A stretch of DNA of 19,768 nucleotides from an uncultured Clostridia bacterium. GTDB lineage: Bacteria > Bacillota > Clostridia > Christensenellales > Aristaeellaceae. A program made the translations under genes and the position numbers. The notes beneath the pieces are model-generated. The model was not told the DNA's origin. It saw only the letters and a list, made by a program, of their open reading frames with translations, and did not search any database. The stretch covers positions 1-19,768 of the forward strand of contig CAKUFI010000048.1 of the NCBI GenBank assembly GCA_934647305.1. The letters are read 5' to 3'. Positions 14,575 to 19,768 of the stretch are shown in pieces (positions within the stretch are counted from its first letter, which is position 1; each line of letters begins with the position of its first letter).

Positions 14575-16192
14575 ACGAATCCTGGTGCTGGTCAAGCAGG
14601 TGCGCGAATCGTCCGCGCCGGACGCGCTGTGGATCCTCAACCCGGCGGACGCGTGCGCGGTCGAGACGGCGCTGCGGCTGAAGGAAACCGGCGGCGCGCG
14701 CGTGACCGTGCTGACCATGGGGCGCGAAAAGGCAGAGGACATGCTGCGCGAGCTGATCGCGCGGGGCGTGGACGAGGCCTGCCTTGTGACCGATCCGGCC
14801 TACGCGGGCAGCGATACGCTGGCAACGGCCCGCGTGCTTCATGCCGCGGCGAACAGGCTCGGGCCGTTCGACCTGATTCTGACCGGGCGGCGGGCGGTGG
14901 ACGGCGAGACAGCGCTGACTCCGGCGCGCCTGGCACAGCTGCTCGGCTGGCCGCTCATCACGGATATACAGACCGTAGTCTGTTTTGATGAATTCATCTG
15001 CGAGGACGGAGAAACGCAAAAACGACTGAAGTCTGTTTTTCCTGCCGTATTGACCGTGCACGAGGGCAGCTGCACCCTGCGCCTGAAGGGCATCCTGGGC
15101 ATGCGCAGAGCAAAGAACGCCGTGATCGTGCGACTGACGAACGCAGAGCTGTGCCTGCCGCCTGATCAGGTGGGACTGGCCGGCTCGCCTACGTGCGTGC
15201 GCCGGGTGACGAACGCACCCGAGTCGCTGCGCGTGACCCGCTGGCTGCACAGCGGCCGGGAAATCGTGCGGGCGCTGCGCGAGCACACCGCGATAGTCAC
15301 CACAAAACAGACCAAAGTCTCTTCTATAAGCAAGCTGCCCGGCGAGGTCTGGGTGCTGGCCGAGACAGAGGACGCCGACAGCCGCGCACTTGTGGCCCGT
15401 GCGCAGGCGCTGACCGATTCGCCGGTGCGCCTTCTGCTGATCGAACCGCGCGAAAACGTGCTTCCCGTGGCCGAAAACGTCGCCAAACGGCTCCGTGAAG
15501 GCCGTCCAGAGGCGGTTTTGTCGCTCTCCACGCCCTTTTTGCGCGCGCTTGCGCCCGAGGTCGCAACGCTCCTTGAAACCGGCCTGACCGCCGACTGCAC
15601 CGACCTGCAGGCGGCAGACTCCGGTCTGCTTTTGCAGATTCGCCCCACGTTCGGCGGCGCGCAGCTGGCGGAAATCCTGTGCCCCGAGGCGCGGCCGCAG
15701 ATGGCGCTGGTTCGGCGCGGCGTGTTTCCCGACGAGGGACACGTCCCCTGCGCGGTCGAGCGGCTTGCGGAGCCGGAAAACGGCCCGATTGCCTGCCTTG
15801 AAAGGCATGAGGGCGCGCAAAGTACGCTGTCTCAGGCGAAGCTGATCGTCGCGGGCGGGCTGGGCGTGGGCTCAAAGGAGGGCTTTGCGCAGCTTGCCGA
15901 GCTGGCGAAATGCCTGGGCGGCGAGGTCGCGGCGACTCGCGCGGCCGTGGACGCGGGCTATGCGCCCTATTGCATGCAGGTGGGGCAGACCGGCCTGACC
16001 GTGCGGCCCGACGTGTACCTGACCTTCGGCGTGTCCGGCGCGATACAGCACGTGCTGGGCATGAACCGGTCGGGCACGGTGATCTCCATCAACAATGATC
16101 CCAAGGCGCCGGTCTTCCACTATTCAGACTTCGGTCTGGTTTTGGACTGGAAGCAGGCGCTGAATGAAATAAAGGAGGAACTGGAATCATGA
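14564..16192 (+). CDS. Single-chain electron transfer flavoprotein, EtfB-EtfA fusion
   Basis: A 542-residue protein joins both ETF subunits. Residues 1 to about 230 are EtfB: G-S-D-T-L-A-T (82-88), G-R-R-A-V-D-G-E-T-A (108-117) and the C-terminal G-S-P-T (207-210). After a linker, EtfA begins near G260-E-V-W-V-L-A-E and has T-G-L-T-A-D-C-T (339-346), R-P-T-F-G-G (360-365), V-D-A-G-Y followed by Q-V-G-Q-T-G (472-477), and S-G-A-I-Q-H (491-496), the FAD-binding core. Most ETFs are two chains; here the order is B then A without a stop. The gene overlaps the FGGY kinase gene by 11 bases and has no clear SD, so translation is probably coupled. With the flavoenzyme and Fe-S genes of the operon it should carry electrons to or from NAD(H), ferredoxin or a membrane quinone oxidoreductase. 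Whether it bifurcates is not decided by what I can see. Confidence 0.9.
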   Translation: MKIERILVLVKQVRESSAPDALWILNPADACAVETALRLKETGGARVTVLTMGREKAEDMLRELIARGVDEACLVTDPAYAGSDTLATARVLHAAANRLGPFDLILTGRRAVDGETALTPARLAQLLGWPLITDIQTVVCFDEFICEDGETQKRLKSVFPAVLTVHEGSCTLRLKGILGMRRAKNAVIVRLTNAELCLPPDQVGLAGSPTCVRRVTNAPESLRVTRWLHSGREIVRALREHTAIVTTKQTKVSSISKLPGEVWVLAETEDADSRALVARAQALTDSPVRLLLIEPRENVLPVAENVAKRLREGRPEAVLSLSTPFLRALAPEVATLLETGLTADCTDLQAADSGLLLQIRPTFGGAQLAEILCPEARPQMALVRRGVFPDEGHVPCAVERLAEPENGPIACLERHEGAQSTLSQAKLIVAGGLGVGSKEGFAQLAELAKCLGGEVAATRAAVDAGYAPYCMQVGQTGLTVRPDVYLTFGVSGAIQHVLGMNRSGTVISINNDPKAPVFHYSDFGLVLDWKQALNEIKEELES

Positions 16193-17004
16193 ACTACAAA
16201 AAGACTTATACGCCCAAGAACGGCTTCACGCCCATCTGCACGATCGGCGAGTGCTCGCTCAAGCAGCTGGAGTTCGGCATTCTGGAGCTGACGAACGGCC
16301 AGACCTACACCTATGAAACCGGCGACCGCGAAGTCGCGTTCATCATCCTGGGCGGCAAGGCAGGCTTCAAGGCAAACGGAACCGACTTCGGTCTGCTCGG
16401 CGTGCGCCGCAGCGTGTTTGAGAACCCGAAGGCCGAGGCGTTCTACGCGCCCCGCCACACCACCGTCGAGGTCTTCAGCCCCTGGAACGTGAAGATCGTC
16501 GTCTGCGGCACCCCGATCGACGAGGACACGCAGCCTCAGGCCATTCGCCAGGCCGACGTGCGCGTGGTCAAGCTGGGCGTGAAGCCCTGGGAGCGCGACA
16601 CCTCCTTCATCGTGGACGGCACGACCAACGCGAAGAAGCTGACCATCGGCGAGGCCTACTGCACGCCCGGCAACTGGGCCGGCTTCCCGCCGCACAAGCA
16701 CGACGCGGACAACATGCCCGCCGAGGCCGTGGCCGAGGAAATCTACTACTTCCTGTTCCAACCGGAGCAGGGCTTCGCGGTGCAGTGCCTGTACACCGCC
16801 GACGGCGAGATCGACGAGGCCTATCGCGTGAAGAACGACGAGCTGGTCGAGTTCCCGCGCGGCTACCACACCACCGTGGGCGCGCCCGGCTACAACACCT
16901 ACTTCCTGTGGCTGATGGCCGGCGAACATCAGGGCTTCTATCGCAGCAACGACCCGGCGCACGACTGGGTCAGCGCGGTCGAAAACCTGGAAAAGAAGCT
17001 GTAG
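16189..17004 (+). CDS. iolB: 5-deoxy-glucuronate isomerase (IolB family)
   Basis: This 271-residue cupin is of the KduI/IolB family. IolB converts 5-deoxy-D-glucuronate to 2-deoxy-5-keto-D-gluconate in inositol breakdown. The metal site is visible: H169-K-H171 in P-P-H-K-H-D, E183/E184 in A-E-E-I-Y-Y, and H227 in G-Y-H. The closing N-D-P-A-H-D-W agrees with the IolB ending rather than KduI. Its ATG overlaps the ETF stop (ATGA), and AAAGGAGG (16171-16178) lies inside the ETF gene. No iolD, iolE, iolG or iolA is present in the window, so the substrate may come from a different source. KduI-like activity on 5-keto-4-deoxyuronate is the main alternative, given the nearby heparinase-like gene. It is the last gene of the operon. 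Confidence 0.86.
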   Translation: MNYKKTYTPKNGFTPICTIGECSLKQLEFGILELTNGQTYTYETGDREVAFIILGGKAGFKANGTDFGLLGVRRSVFENPKAEAFYAPRHTTVEVFSPWNVKIVVCGTPIDEDTQPQAIRQADVRVVKLGVKPWERDTSFIVDGTTNAKKLTIGEAYCTPGNWAGFPPHKHDADNMPAEAVAEEIYYFLFQPEQGFAVQCLYTADGEIDEAYRVKNDELVEFPRGYHTTVGAPGYNTYFLWLMAGEHQGFYRSNDPAHDWVSAVENLEKKL

Positions 17005-17021
17005 ACGAAAGAAAACGTACT

Positions 17022-17052
17022 GCCCGGAGAACGTTCGGTTTTCCGGGCTTTT
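17022..17052 (+). terminator. Intrinsic terminator of the sugar/redox operon
   Basis: GCCCGGAGAAC (17022-17032) pairs with GTTTTCCGGGC (17038-17048) over 11 bp with one wobble and a 5-base loop, followed by TTTT. It begins 17 bases after the iolB stop. Confidence 0.88.
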
Positions 17053-17076
17053 GCTGTCGAAAGGGAGGCGAACTGT

Positions 17077-17523
17077 ATGGAAATTGTGAGGGCGCAGGCC
17101 GGCGACGTCGAGGGCTGGATGACTCTGGTCGAGGCGGTCAGGGAGGGCTTTCCGGGCCTTGAAACGCCGGAAGCGATGCGGGAACATCGCCTCGCGGTGC
17201 TCGAGTTCATAGCTCGGGGCGAGGCGCTGTGCGCGCGGGAACAGGGGCGGGTGGTCGGCGCGCTGCTGTTTTCGCGGGAGGCGCGCATGCTGTGCTTCCT
17301 GGCGGTCGACCCGGCCTGGCGCAGGCGGCACATCGCGGAAGGACTTCTCGAGGCCATGCTGAACTGCCTGCCGCCGGAGGGGCCGGTCACGGTCACGACC
17401 TATTGAGCGGGCGTGCCGGAGGGAATCGCCGCCCGGGCGTTTTACCGCAAAATGGGCTTTGAGGAAGGCAGGCTGACCGAGGAGTTCGGCGCGCCGGTGC
17501 AGGAATTCGTGCTCAGGCGCTAG
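17077..17523 (+). pseudogene. GNAT acetyltransferase gene interrupted by in-frame TGA
   Basis: Read in one frame, 17077-17523 encodes a complete small GNAT N-acetyltransferase of about 147 residues, except for a TGA at 17404-17406 (codon 110). Before it lie the strand and acetyl-CoA loop (L-C-F-L-A-V-D-P-A-W-R-R-R-H-I-A, near residues 72-87). After it, the frame continues with G-I-A-A-R-A-F-Y-R-K-M-G-F, the standard last motif of the fold, and ends in TAG. A single CGA-to-TGA change, a sequencing error or readthrough would explain it. Other genes here end in TGA, so the codon is a real stop in this organism. GGGAGG (17063-17068) is a good SD. Substrate unknown; no link to the upstream operon except adjacency. 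Confidence 0.7.
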
Positions 17524-17571
17524 ATACGCCCTGCGAAAACGGAAATTGGGGGAAGGTGGAAAGGCTCGCGC

Positions 17572-17601
17572 TTGACAGGGCGCGCCGCGGGCGGATATAA
17601 T
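17572..17601 (+). promoter_or_regulatory. Consensus promoter for the heparinase-like gene
   Basis: A perfect TTGACA (17572-17577) and a perfect TATAAT (17596-17601) are 18 bp apart. This is the strongest promoter match in the window. It also fixes the gene start, because an ATG at 17600 lies inside the -10 box. Confidence 0.88.
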
Positions 17602-17626
17602 GAAGCGAAAAGAGGGAGGGATGCGA

Positions 17627-19309
17627 ATGTATCAGCACTTTGCGGGCTGCCTGCCCGATACGCCCTGGACGCGGCGGCAGATCGCGCGGATTCGCGAGAA
17701 CGTTCGGCCGCTCGTGGGCACGCCCGTTGAGCCCTTCAGCGAGGAGCTGTTTCGCCAGTTTTACCGGACGGGCAGCCGGGTCGAATACGAGGCGGTCTAT
17801 TTTCAGACGCGCCGCCGCCTGTGCGCCTTCACCGCGCTGAGCCTGTGGGAGGAGGACGAGAGATGGCTTGCCGAGCTGGAAAAGGCGCTGCGTGCGCTGC
17901 TGGCCGAGCCGACCTGGGCGCTGCCGGCGCACGTGCCCGAGGACGCGGACGAGGCGCGGCGGCGCGAAACGCTGGACCTGTTCGCCTGCGAGACCGCTCA
18001 GGCGGTTGCGGAAATCCTCAGTCTGCTGGAAAGTCGCCTTGACCCGGCGCTGGTTCAGGCGCTGGACGAGGCGCTTCTTGCGCGCGCCGTGCGTCCCTAC
18101 GAGGCGCAGAAAAGGCGCTGGGGCGCATCGAACTGGTCGGCCGTTTGTGCGGGCAGCCTGCTGATGGTGTACATTTACCGCTTCAGCGAGCGGCTTTCGG
18201 GCGTGCAGGACACGCTCCTCGATTCGCTTGCCGAGTTCCTGAGCAGCTACCCGGTGGACGGCTGCTGCCTGGAGGGGCCGCTGTACTGGGAGTACGGCTT
18301 CGGCTATTTCGTCAGCGCGGCCGACCTGCTGCGGGATTTCAGCGGGGGAGCGGTTGACCTGCTGAAGGGGGAAAAGGTTCGCGCCATCGCGGGCTTCGGG
18401 CGGGACATGTTCCTGGACGAGTGCCGCGTGCTGCCGCTGGCCGACGCGCCGCACACGCTGTACGTGCATGTGGGGTTGATGCATCGCCTGGCGAGGGAAT
18501 ACGGCCTGGGCGGGTTTTCCTCGCGCGAAAGCTGCCTGTTCGGCAGGGACGTGCGCTTCCGATTTGCGCCTTTCCTGCGCGATTTTTACTGGTATGCGCC
18601 CGAGTTGGAGGCGCAGGACGCAAAAAAGCCGCCTCTGTCGGTGTATCCTCAGGCGGGCTGGGTGCTGCGCAGGCAAAACGGCTGGACGTGCGTGTGCAAG
18701 GCCGGGCACAACGGCGAGCCGCACAACCACAACGACCTGGGCGAGCTGGTGCTCTTCGAGGGCGGGACGTTCGTGCTGGACGATCCGGGCTGGCCGGAGT
18801 ACACTGGGTTCTATTTCGGCGAAAACCGCTACAAGTACTTCGTGTGCGCCTCATCGGCCGGACACAGCGTGCCCATTGTGAACGGCCAGTTTCAGGCGGC
18901 AGGCGACGAGCGCAGGGCATCGCTCCTTCGCGCGGACGAGCGGGAGGTCGTCATGGATCTGTCCCAGGCCTACGACGTGCCGGGCCTTTCGCTCCGGCGC
19001 AGTGTGCGCTTTGGCGAGGACGGTCTGCGCCTGACCGACCGTTTTTCGGGTGCAGCCAGTCTGGTCGAGCGGTTCGTGACCCGCGTGTGTCCTGCGTTTG
19101 ACTCAGGCGAGGTACAGGTGGGGAAGTGGTGCATCCGGTGCGGGCAGGCAGCGCGACTGAGTGTGCAGTCGGCCTGCTACCGCCCACGATTCCGGGATTT
19201 CTCGGACAACGCGACCGACGATCTGCCCATCGAAACGCTCTACCAGATCGATTTCGAGCTGGTCAGGCCTGACGGCGAGGCCAGCTTTCAGATTGTACGT
19301 ACAGGCTGA
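17627..19309 (+). CDS. Heparinase II/III-like protein
   Basis: This 560-residue protein resembles the heparinase II/III family of polysaccharide lyases, which cut uronic-acid-containing chains by beta-elimination. The N-terminal half is helix-rich and has the aromatic runs of an alpha/alpha barrel. The family signature H366-N-H-N-D370 lies in the middle, followed by G-E-L-V-L-F-E-G-G-T-F-V-L-D-D-P-G and beta-rich sequence to the end. There is no signal peptide, so it would act in the cytoplasm on imported oligosaccharides, unless it is exported by another route. Start 17627 has GGGAGG (17614-17619) 7 bases upstream; the in-frame ATGs at 17600 and 17621 conflict with the -10 box or the SD. It is not clear that it is catalytic. 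The last codons and the TGA stop lie within a repeat hairpin at 19302-19314. Confidence 0.77.
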   Translation: MYQHFAGCLPDTPWTRRQIARIRENVRPLVGTPVEPFSEELFRQFYRTGSRVEYEAVYFQTRRRLCAFTALSLWEEDERWLAELEKALRALLAEPTWALPAHVPEDADEARRRETLDLFACETAQAVAEILSLLESRLDPALVQALDEALLARAVRPYEAQKRRWGASNWSAVCAGSLLMVYIYRFSERLSGVQDTLLDSLAEFLSSYPVDGCCLEGPLYWEYGFGYFVSAADLLRDFSGGAVDLLKGEKVRAIAGFGRDMFLDECRVLPLADAPHTLYVHVGLMHRLAREYGLGGFSSRESCLFGRDVRFRFAPFLRDFYWYAPELEAQDAKKPPLSVYPQAGWVLRRQNGWTCVCKAGHNGEPHNHNDLGELVLFEGGTFVLDDPGWPEYTGFYFGENRYKYFVCASSAGHSVPIVNGQFQAAGDERRASLLRADEREVVMDLSQAYDVPGLSLRRSVRFGEDGLRLTDRFSGAASLVERFVTRVCPAFDSGEVQVGKWCIRCGQAARLSVQSACYRPRFRDFSDNATDDLPIETLYQIDFELVRPDGEASFQIVRTG

Positions 19310-19458
19310 GCCTGCACCCACGGGCGGCAGTGCCGACAGCCACATGCTGCCGCCGGGTCGGCAGGGCCGACACCCACATGCTTCCGCCGGGTCGGCAGGG
19401 CCGACACCCACATGCTGCCGCCGGGTCGGCAGGGCCGACACCCACATGCTTCCGCCGG
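19302..19458 (-). repeat. 34-bp tandem repeat with small hairpins
   Basis: Three exact-period 34-bp copies (19357-19390, 19391-19424, 19425-19458) are preceded by a diverged copy (19323-19356). Each exact copy carries the hairpin GTCGGC AGG GCCGAC. In inverse orientation the unit matches the lead-in and small hairpin at 6011-6025, so this is the same family as the 5743-6284 array on the other strand. A further hairpin, CAGGC TGA GCCTG (19302-19314), overlaps the stop of the heparinase-like gene. Confidence 0.85.
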
Positions 19459-19545
19459 ATAGAACACGAATTCGGGAGCCATTAATTCAAGCTCCCGAAT
19501 TCTTCGTGGGACGGTAAACGCGATAGTGCCCAGACCCACCCGCTG
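19459..19545 (-). repeat. Fifth large-hairpin repeat unit, inverse orientation
   Basis: GAATTCGGGAGC (19468-19479) and GCTCCCGAATTC (19491-19502) flank the loop CATTAATTCAA, the exact inverse of the loops at 5828-5862. The flanks (GATAGAACAC before, ACGGTAAAC and CCCAGACCCACC after) are also the inverse of the 5743-6284 units. Confidence 0.88.
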
Positions 19546-19610
19546 CCGCTGGATAGAACACGACCTCAGGGGCCATAGATTGAAGCCCCTGAGGTCTTCG
19601 AATTCGCAGG
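19546..19610 (-). repeat. Diverged large-hairpin unit with compensated stem
   Basis: GACCTCAGGGGC (19562-19573) pairs perfectly with GCCCCTGAGGTC (19585-19596) around an 11-base loop, preceded by the same GATAGAACAC lead-in as the fifth unit. Relative to the other five large hairpins the stem differs at four positions, each matched by a change on the opposite arm. Confidence 0.82.
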
Positions 19611-19656
19611 ATTCCCCGCAGATTGGCAGGGAGTGGCCGCCTCCGGTTGCAGGCGG

Positions 19657-19692
19657 AAAAAAAGGCTTTGAGTCGATAAACTCAAAGCCTTT
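19657..19692 (-). terminator. Terminator of the tRNA-Lys gene
   Basis: On the minus strand, a 13-bp perfect stem (19692-19680 with 19673-19661; AAAGGCTTTGAGT and its complement) is followed by seven T residues. It starts at the last base of the tRNA's CCA end. A further stem CCGCCT/AGGCGG lies at 19637-19656, beyond the T-tract. Confidence 0.88.
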
Positions 19693-19767
19693 GGTGCGCC
19701 ATCAGGGACTCGAACCCGGGACACCCTGATTAAGAGTCAGGTGCTCTACCAACTGAGCTAATGGCGC
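19692..19767 (-). tRNA. tRNA-Lys (anticodon CTT)
   Basis: On the minus strand the cloverleaf is complete in 76 bases: acceptor GCGCCAT with ATGGCGC, D arm GCTC/GAGC, anticodon stem CCTGA/TCAGG with loop CTCTTAA (anticodon at 19732-19734), and T loop TTCGAGT. Discriminator A and an encoded CCA end follow. The T stem has one mismatched pair (second position, C opposite T). Its promoter lies outside the window. Confidence 0.97.
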
Positions 19768-19768
19768 A

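Noticed and set aside
11737..14742. 1001-codon minus-strand open frame
   Set aside because: It spans the antisense of the Fe-S protein and FGGY kinase genes plus the repeat between them, with no recognisable domain.
17600..17626. Upstream ATG start for the heparinase-like gene
   Set aside because: The ATG at 17600 lies within the -10 box and would be upstream of the transcript start; the ATG at 17621 abuts the SD.

Overview
The window is GC-rich bacterial DNA. Its genes are tightly packed, almost all on the + strand, with strong AGGAGG-type ribosome binding sites, and TGA is used as an ordinary stop. Gene content (TldD/TldE, 5'-nucleotidase, FucI-like isomerase, DUF4867, flavin/Fe-S/ETF genes, IolB) and the SD style suggest an anaerobic, high-GC member of the Bacillota, probably a gut-type Clostridia. 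This placement is inference from gene content; there is no rRNA here.

Layout. Positions 1-205 hold stacked hairpins, probably ending an upstream unit, and then a sigma-70-type promoter. tldD and tldE follow (206-2929) as a two-gene operon closed by an intrinsic terminator. A short GH29-like glycosidase candidate (3020-3955) begins immediately after that terminator. A promoter at 3976-4004 drives a secreted 5'-nucleotidase (4045-5682), which has its own terminator. Positions 5743-6284 are a repeat array of four large hairpin units separated by small hairpins and bracketed by short inverted repeats.

The centre of interest is 6368-17004, one apparent operon of nine genes with a promoter at 6303-6331 and a strong terminator at 17022-17052. 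In order it encodes an L-fucose-isomerase-like protein, a class II aldolase, a PfkB kinase, a DUF4867 protein, a GlcD/ADPS-like FAD oxidoreductase, a GlcF-like protein with two [4Fe-4S] motifs but eroded CCG domains, an FGGY kinase, a single-chain fused EtfB-EtfA, and IolB. The likely logic is isomerisation, phosphorylation and aldol cleavage of an unidentified sugar or sugar acid. It would be joined to a flavin-based oxidation whose electrons pass through a fused ETF, possibly by bifurcation or confurcation as in Ldh-EtfAB. I do not recognise this combination as a characterised pathway. The substrate cannot be read from the sequence.

Downstream are a GNAT acetyltransferase gene interrupted by an in-frame TGA (17077-17523), a heparinase II/III-like gene with a near-consensus promoter (17627-19309), a second repeat block in the opposite orientation (19302-19600), and a tRNA-Lys(CTT) on the minus strand with its terminator.

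A modular hairpin repeat family is spread over the intergenic gaps (5743-6284, 7791-7858, 12827-12974, 19302-19600, possibly 11-41). One large hairpin copy differs from the others at four stem positions, and all four are compensated on the other arm, so the fold appears to be under selection.
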